NCBI RefSeq assembly: GCF_040529065.1
Contig: NZ_CP132343.1
Span: 744,001 to 808,000, forward strand
Source of the DNA: Xanthomonas sacchari
Lineage (GTDB): Bacteria; Pseudomonadota; Gammaproteobacteria; Xanthomonadales; Xanthomonadaceae
Reading direction: 5' to 3'
Length of the DNA stretch: 64,000 nucleotides
The notes beneath the pieces are model-generated. The model was not told the origin of the DNA. It made no database searches and saw only the letters and a program-made list of their open reading frames with translations. Position numbers and translations under genes: made by a program. Below are positions 1 through 11,958 of the stretch, piece by piece. Positions within the stretch are counted from its first letter, which is position 1; each line of letters opens with the position of its first letter.

Positions 1-236
1 GCTTCACCAAGCTGATCTTCGACGAGGAGACGCACCGCATCATCGGCGGCGCGATCGTCGGCGTGCACGCCGGCGACCTGCTGGCCGAGATCGGCCTGGC
101 GATCGAGATGGGCGCCGAGGCCGAGGACATCGGCCACACCATCCACGCGCATCCGACCCTGAGCGAGTCGGTCGGCATGAGCGCCGAGGTCTACGACGGC
201 ACCATCACCGACCTGTACATCCCCAAGAAGAAGTGA
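1..236 (+). CDS. lpdA: Dihydrolipoamide dehydrogenase, C-terminal fragment
   Basis: This is the 3' end of a gene that begins outside the window; the reading frame starts at base 3 and stops with TGA at 234-236. About 77 residues are visible and form the dimerisation domain of the flavin disulfide reductase family. The segment HTIHAHPTLSE is the family's C-terminal signature, with the His-Pro pair that completes the active site of the partner subunit. The enzyme reoxidises dihydrolipoyl groups of 2-oxoacid dehydrogenase complexes with NAD+. Which complex it serves (pyruvate or 2-oxoglutarate) cannot be seen because the upstream genes are missing. Confidence 0.9.
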   Translation, partial: FTKLIFDEETHRIIGGAIVGVHAGDLLAEIGLAIEMGAEAEDIGHTIHAHPTLSESVGMSAEVYDGTITDLYIPKKK

Positions 237-297
237 CGCCCCTGCATGCGACCGTGCCGCCAGGTGCGGTGCGGTCGCCACCGGGGTGAACCGACGC

Positions 298-585
298 ATG
301 GAGGTTGACGTGGGGCAGGGCACCCTGTGTCCCGAACTGCAGGCGCTGCTGCAGCGCGAACTGGCCGGCGGCAACCGCATCGCCGAGCCGCCGCGCCGGA
401 CCGACTGGCCGCATCCAGGCTCGGTGTTCGTCTCGCTGAAGCGCGACTTGCGCAGCGACGTGGCGTCGCTGCCGGCATCGGTGCAACACGCGATCTGCAC
501 CGACCCGCACTACGGCTGGCACGACGAGTGCTACTGCACGACGCACCGGCACCTGCTGGTGGCCGGGGCGACCAAGCCGCCCTGA
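298..585 (+). CDS. Conserved hypothetical protein, about 95 residues
   Basis: I do not recognise a named family. The protein is small, soluble and has no signal peptide or membrane segment. Its C-terminal half carries a Cys/His-rich stretch (CTDPHYGWHDECYCTTHRH) that could bind a metal, although this is only inference from composition. I chose ATG 298 because GGGGTGA lies 8 bases upstream; a GTG at 286 would add four residues. The codon usage matches neighbouring genes and a terminator follows at 626-650, so it is probably expressed. Confidence 0.6.
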   Translation: MEVDVGQGTLCPELQALLQRELAGGNRIAEPPRRTDWPHPGSVFVSLKRDLRSDVASLPASVQHAICTDPHYGWHDECYCTTHRHLLVAGATKPP

Positions 586-625
586 ACTCGCCGAATCGGC
601 GACATTGCATGCCTGCAGGAACGCG

Positions 626-650
626 AAAGGCCCGCACATGGCGGGCCTTT
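626..650. terminator. Bidirectional intrinsic terminator
   Basis: A perfect 10-bp inverted repeat (AAAGGCCCGC and GCGGGCCTTT around a 5-base loop) has T-rich exits on both strands. It lies between the convergent small hypothetical gene (stop at 585) and the outer-membrane protein gene (stop at 690), so it can end transcripts from both sides. Confidence 0.85.
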
Positions 651-689
651 CGTTTACAACGCGCGCTTGCGGCGCGCGTGGGGCGTCGA

Positions 690-1502
690 TCAGAACGCGA
701 AGGTCACGCCCGCGACCGGGCCCTTGAACTCCTGCTTCAGGCCGACGCTGGCGTTGTCGCGCTTGCGGTCCACGTCCAGCTTGAACCAGTCGTAGCCGGC
801 GAAGATGCCGAAGTTGCGGGTGAAGCGGTACTCGACGATGGCGTTGGCGCGGCTCAGGTCGCCGTCGTAGTCGCCGAAATCGCCCCACTTGGTGTTGAGG
901 TACTGGCCCTGGATGTTGAACAGCCAGTGCTCGCTCGGGTGCGCGGTGAAGCGCAGGCCGACCACCGGCGCGGCGCCGTCCTCGCTTTCGTCCAGGAAGG
1001 TGCCGGTGTAGACAGGGCCCAGGTCGGCGTAGGCATTGGACTCCACCTTGGCCCACTCGGCACCGATCTGCAGGCCCATGCTGAACTGCGGGTTGTCGAT
1101 CACCGAGTAGTCGTACACCAGGCTGGCGACCTGGTACTTCAGTTCGCCCTTGACGAAGCTGCCCGACGGCACGGTCACGCCGCCCAGGCTGACGTCCTCG
1201 CCCAGTTCCTCGCGGCGATCCTTGTCGAACTTGAAGTAGTCGAAGATCAGGCGCTGGCGAGTGCTGAGGCGGAACACGCCGTCCACGCGCGGCTCCCATT
1301 CCTTGCCGCCGAAGTTGAAGTCCTGCGAGCCGGAAATGGCATTGCCGTTGATCACGGCATTGCCGCGCAGGGTGTTGTCGTTGTCGACGTTCATCGCGCC
1401 CACACGCAGGGTGAAGCGGTCGTCGCCGTCTTCGGCGTGGGCGGGCAGGGCGTAAGCGGCGGCGAGCGCGCAGGGCAGCGCCAGGGCAAGCAGGTGTTTC
1501 AT
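690..1502 (-). CDS. Outer-membrane beta-barrel protein, 270 aa
   Basis: The protein starts MKHLLALALPCALAAAYA and has a clear Sec signal peptide ending near AHA (about residue 23). The mature part alternates polar and aromatic residues, as in small beta-barrels, with internal segments such as FRLSTRQRLIFDYF and AIVEYRFTRNFGIFAGY, and it ends in VTFAF, a terminal-Phe signal read by the BAM complex. A longer in-frame start exists at 1562, but it would put the signal peptide inside the protein. The ligand is unknown. A dyad (1593-1616) and a minus-strand terminator (1652-1676) lie upstream. It converges on the terminator at 626-650. Confidence 0.75.
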   Translation of the reverse strand: MKHLLALALPCALAAAYALPAHAEDGDDRFTLRVGAMNVDNDNTLRGNAVINGNAISGSQDFNFGGKEWEPRVDGVFRLSTRQRLIFDYFKFDKDRREELGEDVSLGGVTVPSGSFVKGELKYQVASLVYDYSVIDNPQFSMGLQIGAEWAKVESNAYADLGPVYTGTFLDESEDGAAPVVGLRFTAHPSEHWLFNIQGQYLNTKWGDFGDYDGDLSRANAIVEYRFTRNFGIFAGYDWFKLDVDRKRDNASVGLKQEFKGPVAGVTFAF

Positions 1503-1592
1503 GGGGGACAAGCTCCGTCGTCTTGGGATTTTTTTTGGATGAGGCGTCGATGGCAATGCCAACGCGTGCCGTCACTATCCTTAAATTTGCGT

Positions 1593-1616
1593 CCACCATT
1601 CGTGAAAGTATGGTGG
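1593..1616. promoter_or_regulatory. Inverted repeat upstream of the OMP gene
   Basis: CCACCAT at 1593-1599 pairs perfectly with ATGGTGG at 1610-1616 across a 10-base loop. It lies about 90 bases upstream of the OMP start codon, where an operator or an RNA hairpin in the leader would be placed. The binding factor is unknown. Confidence 0.35.
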
Positions 1617-1651
1617 CTCGAGCCGCCACGGCTGTCCCAAAACGCGCCACG

Positions 1652-1676
1652 AAAAAAGCCCCGGAAGGACCGGGGC
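1652..1676 (-). terminator. Intrinsic terminator on the minus strand, upstream of the OMP gene
   Basis: GCCCCGG (1658-1664) pairs with CCGGGGC (1670-1676). On the minus strand the stem is followed by six T residues (bases 1657-1652). No annotated gene ends here, so it must stop an unannotated minus-strand transcript, such as a small RNA or a premature OMP leader. Confidence 0.7.
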
Positions 1677-1862
1677 TCGGCGGGGCTGCGCTGTGGGCCG
1701 ACGAGGATGGGCGCAGTCCCTGTCCGATCGGACAGCGCGGCGGACAGAAAGTTCCCCCGCAAACACGTGCTGCAACGCCGCATTCGGTGCCGGTGGAGGA
1801 CGGCTGCCGTGCTATCGTCTACGGGCGGACGGGGACCCGGACGCTGTCAGGACTCCTGGCGG

Positions 1863-1892
1863 TTGTCTCGCAAATTGTCCCATTGCTATAAT
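1863..1892 (+). promoter_or_regulatory. Sigma-70-type promoter of the atp operon
   Basis: A -35 element TTGTCT (1863-1868) and a perfect -10 TATAAT (1887-1892) are separated by 18 bases. The expected start near 1899 gives a leader of about 50 bases before the atpI GTG at 1951. TATAAT stands out in this very GC-rich background. Confidence 0.75.
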
Positions 1893-1950
1893 TCCGCGGC
1901 TCGACGGACGCGAAGACGTCCTCAATCCACCACCAATTGCAGGATTTTCT

Positions 1951-2316
1951 GTGCTGAACTCCGTTGATGCGGGTCGGCGGCTGATGCTGCGCGCAGCGAT
2001 TTACCCGCTGGTGGCGGTGGCCGTGTTGTCCCTGCTGTTCCTGCTGCTGGGACCGAAATACGCGATGGGCGCCGCCGCAACCGGGCTGGCGACCGTGGCA
2101 GGGGGATGGCTGGCCGCACGCACCGCGCTCAATGGCGGCGTGCAGGCGGCAGGCTCGGCGCTGGCGCGGTTGATCGTGGCCATGGTGCTGAAGTGGGTGT
2201 TGGTGTTCGCGGTGCTGGCGCTGGGCTTTGCCTGGTGGCGGTTGCCTCCTCTGGCCCTGTTGGCGGGTATCGCCGTCGGGCTGATGTTCCAGGTTCTGGC
2301 TCTGGCCAGGCGTTGA
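1951..2316 (+). CDS. atpI: ATP synthase protein I
   Basis: This 121-residue protein has four hydrophobic segments and is the first gene of the F0F1 operon, the usual place for AtpI. AtpI is a non-structural membrane protein thought to help c-ring assembly or Mg2+ supply. Translation is taken from GTG 1951, with the purine stretch AGGA at 1941-1944 upstream; this gives the family's usual length. Upstream in-frame sequence has no hydrophobic or family-like character. The identification rests more on position, size and topology than on a sequence signature. Confidence 0.8.
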   Translation: MLNSVDAGRRLMLRAAIYPLVAVAVLSLLFLLLGPKYAMGAAATGLATVAGGWLAARTALNGGVQAAGSALARLIVAMVLKWVLVFAVLALGFAWWRLPPLALLAGIAVGLMFQVLALARR

Positions 2317-2342
2317 TCGAATCAAGAAAAGGCTCAGGACTC

Positions 2343-3137
2343 ATGGCGGGCGAGGCAGAAACCCCTACCTCCTACATCCAGCACCATCTGCACAACCTCA
2401 CCTTCCAGGTGCAGGAAGGCGGGTTCTGGCAATTGCACGTCGACACCCTGGTGATGTCGCTGCTGATGGGCCTGCTGATGGTGTTCGGCTTCTGGCTGGC
2501 CACGCGCAAGGCCACCGCCGGCGTGCCCGGCAAGTGGCAGGCGTTCGTGGAAATCATGCTGGAGTTCGTCGATCGTCAGGCCAAGGACACCTACCACGGC
2601 ACCAGCAAGCTGGTGACCCCGATCGCGATCACCCTGTTCTTCTGGATCCTGTTGATGAACCTCATCAAGATGATCCCGGCGGACTTCCTCGCGATCCCGC
2701 TGGGCTGGGCCGGCGTGCACTACTGGAAGCCGGTGCCGACCGCCGACGTCAATGCCACCCTGGGCATGTCGATCAGCGTGTTCTTCCTGATGCTGTTCTT
2801 CTCGCTGCGCTCCAAGGGCGTGGGCGGCATGACCAAGGAATTCCTCACCGCGCCGTTCGGCAAGTGGATGCTGCCGTTCAACCTGATCCTCAATATCGTC
2901 GAATGGCTGAGCAAGCCGGTGTCGCTGGCGATGCGACTGTTCGGCAACATGTTCGGCGGCGAGATCGTGTTCCTGCTGATCTGGGTGCTGGGCGGTGCCG
3001 GCATCCTCGGTGCGCTGGCCGGCGGCGCGTTCGGCTTCGGCTGGATGCTGTTCCACCTGCTGGTGATTCCGCTGCAGGCGTTCATTTTCATGATGCTGTC
3101 CATCGTGTACCTGAGCCTGGCGGAAGACAGCCACTGA
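2343..3137 (+). CDS. atpB: F0F1 ATP synthase subunit a
   Basis: This 264-residue inner-membrane protein forms the proton half-channels next to the c-ring. Five to six membrane segments are visible. The conserved helix SLAMRLFGNMFGGE contains the essential arginine that interacts with the c-ring carboxylate, and the final helix AFIFMMLSIVYLSLAEDSH is typical of the family. It starts at ATG 2343, 26 bases after the atpI stop. Confidence 0.97.
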   Translation: MAGEAETPTSYIQHHLHNLTFQVQEGGFWQLHVDTLVMSLLMGLLMVFGFWLATRKATAGVPGKWQAFVEIMLEFVDRQAKDTYHGTSKLVTPIAITLFFWILLMNLIKMIPADFLAIPLGWAGVHYWKPVPTADVNATLGMSISVFFLMLFFSLRSKGVGGMTKEFLTAPFGKWMLPFNLILNIVEWLSKPVSLAMRLFGNMFGGEIVFLLIWVLGGAGILGALAGGAFGFGWMLFHLLVIPLQAFIFMMLSIVYLSLAEDSH

Positions 3138-3160
3138 CGTTTCTGTTTCACGCGTTCTAA

Positions 3161-3514
<354 letters not shown>

Positions 3515-3628
3515 TCCCGTCGTACCGGCGTGCGGTCGCCACCGGCGGCCGCCGCTACGGATGAAGGTTCGGACGCGTCGCCGTGCTGGCGGCGCGTCCA
3601 CCCCGTCACCATTGGCTGAGCGTACCCC

Positions 3629-4099
3629 ATGAATATCGGTCTCACCCTCTTTGCCCAGGCGCTGGCGTTCGCCGGTCTGATCTGGATCGTCGCGACCAAG
3701 ATCTGGCCGCCGCTGATGCAGGCCATCGAAGAGCGCCAACAGAAGATCGCCGAAGGCCTGGCCGCCGCCGATCGCAGTCAGAAGGATCTGGCGCAGGCGC
3801 AGGAAAAGGTCAACGAAGCGTTGAAGGACGCCCGCATCAAGGCCAACGAGATCATCGATCAGGCGCATGCGCGCGCCAACCAGATCGTCGAGGCGGCCAA
3901 GCACGAGGCGATCGTCGAAGCCACCCGGCAGAAGGAACTGGCCCAGGCCGAGATCGACGCCGCGGCCAACCGCGCGCGCGAGGACCTGCGTCGCCAGGTG
4001 TCGCTGCTGGCGGTGAGCGGCGCCGAGAAGCTGCTCAAGCGCGAAATCGACGCCAACGCCCACAAGGCGCTGCTCGACGAGCTGGCGGCGGAGATCTGA
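3629..4099 (+). CDS. atpF: F0F1 ATP synthase subunit b
   Basis: This 156-residue protein is the peripheral stalk. It has one N-terminal membrane helix (about residues 4-25) followed by a long charged helix with the Ala/Lys/Glu pattern of the b dimer. Its length equals that of the E. coli subunit. A 114-base gap separates it from atpE. The stop codon is one base away from the atpH start, which indicates coupled translation. Confidence 0.96.
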   Translation: MNIGLTLFAQALAFAGLIWIVATKIWPPLMQAIEERQQKIAEGLAAADRSQKDLAQAQEKVNEALKDARIKANEIIDQAHARANQIVEAAKHEAIVEATRQKELAQAEIDAAANRAREDLRRQVSLLAVSGAEKLLKREIDANAHKALLDELAAEI

Positions 4100-4100
4100 G

Positions 4101-4628
4101 ATGAGCCAGGCCCTCACACTGGCGCGTCCCTACGCTCGCGCCGCGTTCGCCGCGGCCAGCGACGCCGGCAAGCTCGCGCCCTGGTCGCAGGCGCTGGCGT
4201 TCTCCGCCCAGGTCGCGGCCGACCCGCGCGTGGCCGCGTTGCTGCACAACCCGCTGCTGCAGCGGGAGCAGGCGGTGTCGCTGCTGGCGCCGGACGCGGC
4301 CGACGAGCAGTACCAGCGCTTCCTGAGCCTGCTGGCCGAAGGCCAGCGGCTGCCGCTGCTGCCGGAGATCGCCGGGCTGTACGACCAGCTGCGCGCGGAG
4401 GCCGAGCGCGTGGTGCAGGCCAACGTGACCTCCGCGACGGCGCTGAGCGATGCCGAGGTGGCCTCGCTGAAGGTGGCGCTGAAGCAGCGCTTCGGCCGCG
4501 AGGTCGAGATCACCACGGCGGTGGACGCTTCGCTGATCGGCGGCGCGGTGATCGACGCCGGCGACGTGGTCATCGACGGTTCGTTGAAAGGCAAGCTGTC
4601 GCGTCTGCAATCCGCACTGGCCCACTAA
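4101..4628 (+). CDS. atpH: F0F1 ATP synthase subunit delta
   Basis: This 175-residue protein links the alpha/beta hexamer to the b stalk. The N-terminal helical domain ([12 protein letters not shown]) and the C-terminal segment [23 protein letters not shown] are diagnostic of the OSCP/delta family. The start ATG lies one base after the atpF stop. Confidence 0.96.
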   Translation: MSQALTLARPYARAAFAAASDAGKLAPWSQALAFSAQVAADPRVAALLHNPLLQREQAVSLLAPDAADEQYQRFLSLLAEGQRLPLLPEIAGLYDQLRAEAERVVQANVTSATALSDAEVASLKVALKQRFGREVEITTAVDASLIGGAVIDAGDVVIDGSLKGKLSRLQSALAH

Positions 4629-4630
4629 GA

Positions 4631-4714
4631 AACGGGAATGGCGAATAGAGAGGAGAGAACCCGGCCCGGCGGCGACGCCACCCGCGATTCCCGATTCCCC
4701 ATTCCCGATTCTCA
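4631..4714 (+). repeat. GGGATT-type palindromic repeat between atpH and atpA
   Basis: G-rich units (GGGAATGGCGAATAG) on the left are mirrored by C-rich units (GATTCCCGATTCCCCATTCC) on the right, so the transcript can fold into a long imperfect hairpin. The same kind of element occurs in four atp junctions and at several other places in this window. Confidence 0.75.
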
Positions 4715-4775
4715 AAGAAGCTAACCACACGTCGCCATCCGCTGCTGCGCGATGGACGATCCGAAGGAAACCAAG

Positions 4776-6323
<1,548 letters not shown>

Positions 6324-6330
6324 ATCAGTT

Positions 6331-8877
<2,547 letters not shown>

Positions 8878-8879
8878 GA

Positions 8880-9001
8880 GCCGGGATTCGGCATTCGGGA
8901 TTAGGGATTCGCAAGGCGGCATCGAGGACAAGGGAGTGGGAGTGAGGACAAGGCGGCGCGACTGCTTTGCCCCATCCCCAATCCCCAATCCCCAATCCCG
9001 C
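8880..9001 (+). repeat. GGGATT-type palindromic repeat between atpD and atpC
   Basis: This is the longest of the atp copies, about 120 bases. Left units GGGATTCGGCATTCGGGATT are mirrored by three tandem CCAATCCC units on the right. It nearly fills the junction between the beta and epsilon genes. Confidence 0.75.
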
Positions 9002-9021
9002 TTCGCGCCAGCGAGGTAACC

Positions 9022-9444
9022 ATGAGCACCATCCGTTGCGACATCGTCAGCGCCGAGCATGAGATCTACCACGGCGACGCCACCCTGGTGGTCGCGACCG
9101 GCGAACTGGGCGAGCTGGGCATTGCGCCCAAGCACGCGCCGTTGATCACCCGGCTCAAGCCCGGCAAGGTGGTGGTGACCACCGCGAGCGGCGAGCAGCT
9201 GGATTTCGCCATTTCCGGCGGCATCCTCGAGGTGCAGCCGCAGGTGGTGACGATCCTGGCCGACACCGCGATCCGCGCGCAGGACATCGACGAGGTGTCG
9301 GTGCGCAAGGCCAAGGAAGAAGCCGAGCGCCTGCTCGCCAACCGCGGCGAAGGCATGGACGTTGCCGAGGCGCAGGCCAAGCTGGCCGAGGTCACCGCGC
9401 AGTTGCAGGCGCTGGAGCGCCTGCGCAAGAACCTCAAGCACTGA
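9022..9444 (+). CDS. atpC: F0F1 ATP synthase subunit epsilon
   Basis: This 140-residue protein is the inhibitory and coupling subunit. It has the N-terminal beta-sandwich ([22 protein letters not shown]) and a C-terminal helical hairpin rich in Ala/Arg. It is the last gene of the operon, and a weak hairpin follows at 9482-9511. Confidence 0.97.
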   Translation: MSTIRCDIVSAEHEIYHGDATLVVATGELGELGIAPKHAPLITRLKPGKVVVTTASGEQLDFAISGGILEVQPQVVTILADTAIRAQDIDEVSVRKAKEEAERLLANRGEGMDVAEAQAKLAEVTAQLQALERLRKNLKH

Positions 9445-9481
9445 GTTCCGTGCCACGCGGCCCAGCGGCCGCACGCGCGAT

Positions 9482-9511
9482 GACGACGCCGGCTTCTGCC
9501 GGCGTTGTCGT
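9482..9511 (+). terminator. Possible terminator after the atp operon
   Basis: CGACGCCGG pairs with CCGGCGTTG (one G-T pair) across a 6-base loop. No T-run follows, so the structure could be a weak or Rho-assisted terminator. The rest of the 303-base gap (9445-9747) shows nothing I can name. Confidence 0.4.
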
Positions 9512-9747
9512 GTCTGGGAAAGGCGGCGGGTGGACGGCACCGGCGCGCGGTGGTTGCGGGCGCGCTGCGACGTTGCCAGCGCGGAATGCGACGTCGCGCA
9601 CGGCGCTGGCTTGCTGGTCGCTGACTCGGCGGTGTCGCCATGCGACAAGACGCGGGTGCGGTCATCGTGCGGTCGGTGGACTGCGGCAAGATGGCCGCCC
9701 GATCTGCGCTCCATCCCCCACCCGCAGACGGTTACCGGAGAATCGAG

Positions 9748-10326
9748 ATGAGCCTGTCCGCTTCCGTTCCTCGTCCCTGTGCGCACGCCCTGACCGCCGT
9801 GCTGGCCGGCGCCATGTTGATGGGCTGCGCCTTGCCCGCGCGCAGCGCAACCCCGCTGGAGCCGCTGCTGGATCGCATCGTCGAGCGCAATGCGATCGGC
9901 GACCAGGTCGCGCTGAGCAAGTGGGACAGCGGCAAGCCGGTGCTGGATGCCACGCGCGAGGCCGCGGTGCTGGCCAGCGTGCGCGAGCAGGCGCCGGCGC
10001 ACGGCGTGGATCCGGACGATGCCGCGCGCTTCTTCGGCATGCAGATCGAATCCAACAAGCTGGTGCAGTACGAACTGCTGTCGCGCTGGCATCTGCGTGG
10101 CCGCGCGCCCGACAGCCCGCGCCCCGACCTGACCGCGCTGCGTGCGCGCCTGGACCAGCTGCAGGGCGAGATGCTGGATGCGTTGCAGGCCAGCGCCGCG
10201 GTGCGCCAGGCGCCGGATTGCCCGGCCACGACCGCGCGTGCGGCCGAGGCCTATGCGCTGCGCTGGCAGCTGGACCAGTTGCACCGCACCGCACTGGTGC
10301 GCAGCCTGGGCGATTTCTGCCACTGA
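9748..10326 (+). CDS. Secreted chorismate mutase, AroQ-gamma type
   Basis: The 192-residue product has a signal peptide (hydrophobic stretch AVLAGAMLMGCALPARS, about residues 15-31). The mature part has the all-helical AroQ pattern: an early arginine (LLDRIVERNAIGDQVALSKW), a later arginine (DATREAAVL) and the QIESNKLVQYELLSRW helix that lines the active site. Two cysteines (in APDCPA and at the C-terminus, DFCH) fit the disulfide of the gamma class. It converts chorismate to prephenate in the periplasm or outside the cell. ATG 9748 has the ribosome-binding site CCGGAGAA. Exported mutases of this class occur in plant-associated and animal pathogens and have been linked to virulence. Confidence 0.85.
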   Translation: MSLSASVPRPCAHALTAVLAGAMLMGCALPARSATPLEPLLDRIVERNAIGDQVALSKWDSGKPVLDATREAAVLASVREQAPAHGVDPDDAARFFGMQIESNKLVQYELLSRWHLRGRAPDSPRPDLTALRARLDQLQGEMLDALQASAAVRQAPDCPATTARAAEAYALRWQLDQLHRTALVRSLGDFCH

Positions 10327-10433
10327 GTCGTCAGCCGCCGGGGCCAGCGGCGCGCTGGCTGCGGCCAAGGCGGCACTGGAGCCGCTCTGGCGCTCTGCAG
10401 GCCCGAACCATACTGGCCGTCTACGCTGCGCTC

Positions 10434-10510
10434 GTCGCGACTGAAGTCGCTCCTACAGGGCTCGCTGCATCCCGCGGGTCTTGTGGGAGGGGCTTCAGCC
10501 CCGACGGCTG
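10434..10510. repeat. REP-like palindromes
   Basis: Two related short palindromes occur here: GCGACTGAAGTCGCTCCTAC and, 26 bases later, TGGGAGGGGCTTCAGCCCCG. Related copies occur at 11722, 37191, 47568, 51938, 52789, 56884 and 61795. No coding function is evident in the rest of 10327-10568. Confidence 0.65.
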
Positions 10511-10582
10511 TCGAAGCCGGTCGCTGTCCGGACTTCGCTGTTCGCGGCATGCAGTAGCAGGCGCACTCGTAGGAGTCAACTG

Positions 10583-11506
10583 TCATGCACCTGCGATGAC
10601 AGGAGGAGCATATGGTGCGTGATCGCGCACGATGGCGTTGAGCCAGCGCAGGAACTTGTGCATACAGGCGACGATGGCGACCTTGGCCGGCTTGCCCGCT
10701 GCGCGCAGGCGCGCGTAGGTGTTGGCCAAGGGGGATTTGGCACGGATGCTGGCCCAGGTGGCCATGTACAGCACGCGCCGCACGTCGGCACGTCCGCCTT
10801 TGATGCGGCGTTGGCCTTTCCAGCAGCCGCTGTCGTGATTGAACGGGGCCAGCCCGACCAGGGCAGCGAGCTTGCGTGGCGGCAGCGTGCCTAGTTCTGG
10901 CAGCCGCGCGGCCAGAACCGCGCGCAGGATCGTGCCGAGCCCAGGCACCTTGGGTAGGCTCGAGCAGGTCTTGCCCTGCTGCTCGATCTCCTGCGTCAAC
11001 GTCTGGATCTGCTGGTTCAGTAGGGCGATCACCTCTCGGCAGCGGTGTTGCACTTTGGCGCTGGTGATGTGCTCCAGGCGCCGCCGATGGACATCGCGCT
11101 GGCCCACCAGGGTGGCACGCAGGTCCAGCAGTTCGCGAAGAGATTGCTGGTGCTCAGGCACCACGGGCGTGAGGGTGGTCGGGATGTGCTGGGCGGCGAT
11201 GGCCAGCAGGCGCGCGTCCAGGACATCGGTCTTGGCATGCAGGCCCAAGGCCTGGGCTAGTTTGCGCGGACGATCGGCGGCCATCCGCACTGCCGGCAGG
11301 TTCGCCTCTCGGAGCACCTGCAGCACGGCATGTTCGTAGCCGCCACTGGCTTCCAGCACGATCCGCTCGCAGCCCAACTCGGCCAGGCGTTGGGCCAGCG
11401 CACGCTGCCCCTGTGGCGTATTGGGTTGGGTCCAGGTCTGCTCGTCCGGCAGTACATGAATGACCAGTTCGGCCTTGGATACATCGATCCCGATATAGCG
11501 TCGCAT
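10583..11506 (-). CDS. IS110-family transposase, 307 aa
   Basis: The start MRRYIGIDVSKAEL carries the first Asp of the DEDD RuvC-like catalytic set; further acidic residues lie in VLEASGGYE and KTDVLDARLLA. The C-terminal half is the IS116/IS110/IS902 transposase domain, with PGLGTILRAVLAARLPELG and KGGRADVRRVLYMA. A coiled-coil stretch links the two. The reading frame is intact and of normal length, so the element may be active. ATG 11506 is chosen because the family's N-terminal signature begins immediately there. Confidence 0.92.
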   Translation of the reverse strand: MRRYIGIDVSKAELVIHVLPDEQTWTQPNTPQGQRALAQRLAELGCERIVLEASGGYEHAVLQVLREANLPAVRMAADRPRKLAQALGLHAKTDVLDARLLAIAAQHIPTTLTPVVPEHQQSLRELLDLRATLVGQRDVHRRRLEHITSAKVQHRCREVIALLNQQIQTLTQEIEQQGKTCSSLPKVPGLGTILRAVLAARLPELGTLPPRKLAALVGLAPFNHDSGCWKGQRRIKGGRADVRRVLYMATWASIRAKSPLANTYARLRAAGKPAKVAIVACMHKFLRWLNAIVRDHAPYAPPVIAGA

Positions 11507-11643
11507 AGACGTTCTCCGCAGTAGACTCAGGCACGAGAGCACTCCTGCCGACGCCCATGCTTGTGGAGTTCGAGCTCGCGACTCGGGCAACTGTTCGGGC
11601 TGATGAGGCAGGAGACACGGGGTGCGGCGGCGCTGACTCCTAC
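11507..11643 (-). ncRNA. Possible bridge (guide) RNA region of the IS110 element
   Basis: About 137 non-coding bases lie between the transposase start and the outer inverted repeat. IS110-group elements carry a structured bridge RNA on this side of the transposase that pairs with target and donor DNA. The position fits; I have not shown a fold or guide loops, so this is inference from family knowledge. Confidence 0.3.
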
Positions 11644-11721
11644 TCGTGCTTGCTGGCACCACGGCTAAACGGCCTGCCGCACTCCGCTCTCACCTGCAAC
11701 GATAGACCCTCATTTGACACA

Positions 11722-11784
11722 AGCGGCTTCAGCCGCGACAAGCTCTCCCGGTAACGCCCGGTCGCGGCTGAAGCCGCTCCTACG
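11722..11784. repeat. GTAGGAGCGGCTTCAGCC-type hairpin
   Basis: AGCGGCTTCAGCCGCGAC (11722-11739) pairs perfectly with GTCGCGGCTGAAGCCGCT (11761-11778), and CCTAC follows. The gap 11644-11958 contains this element and otherwise nothing recognisable. Confidence 0.75.
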
Positions 11785-11958
11785 GTGCAACGCGTTCGTC
11801 GCGGAGGCTCGATGAGAGGCGATCGGAGATCGTTCCCATGAGCAGCTCGGTGCATCTGGGGCGTCTTCCATGGGAGATGGTTTCCACCCGACAGCCGTCG
11901 CCGCGGAGCGCAGGCCGGTGGCGCGCATCGCCGGCCCTCCAGGCCGTGCTCGCCAGCG

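Larger units (their letters stand above)
1503..1950. other. 448-base intergenic region between OMP gene and atp operon
   Basis: No protein gene is credible here; the open frames have atypical composition. The region holds a 7-bp dyad at 1593-1616, a minus-strand terminator at 1652-1676, a perfect 14-bp palindrome TGTCCGATCGGACA at 1721-1734 followed by another CGGACA at 1741-1746, and the atp promoter at 1863-1892. A minus-strand transcript ending at the terminator would be a small RNA or an attenuated leader for the outer-membrane protein gene, but I could not find a convincing minus-strand promoter. Confidence 0.5.
10569..11643 (-). mobile_element. IS110-family insertion sequence
   Basis: The element carries one transposase gene. 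It is bracketed by a perfect 10-bp inverted repeat, GTAGGAGTCA at 10569-10578 and TGACTCCTAC at 11634-11643, which I take as terminal or subterminal repeats. Palindromic repeats lie close by on both sides (10434-10510 and 11722-11784), consistent with the preference of some IS110/IS1111 members for such sites. No target duplication was seen, as expected for this family. The true ends may lie slightly outside the inverted repeats. Confidence 0.75.

Noticed and set aside
327-1967. A 546-codon plus-strand frame across the outer-membrane protein gene
   Set aside because: It overlaps the opposite-strand gene that has a signal peptide and C-terminal Phe, and it has no recognisable domain.
9445-9747. 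Small genes in the gap after atpC
   Set aside because: Short frames overlap the hairpin and the start of the chorismate mutase gene and lack ribosome-binding sites or conserved sequence.
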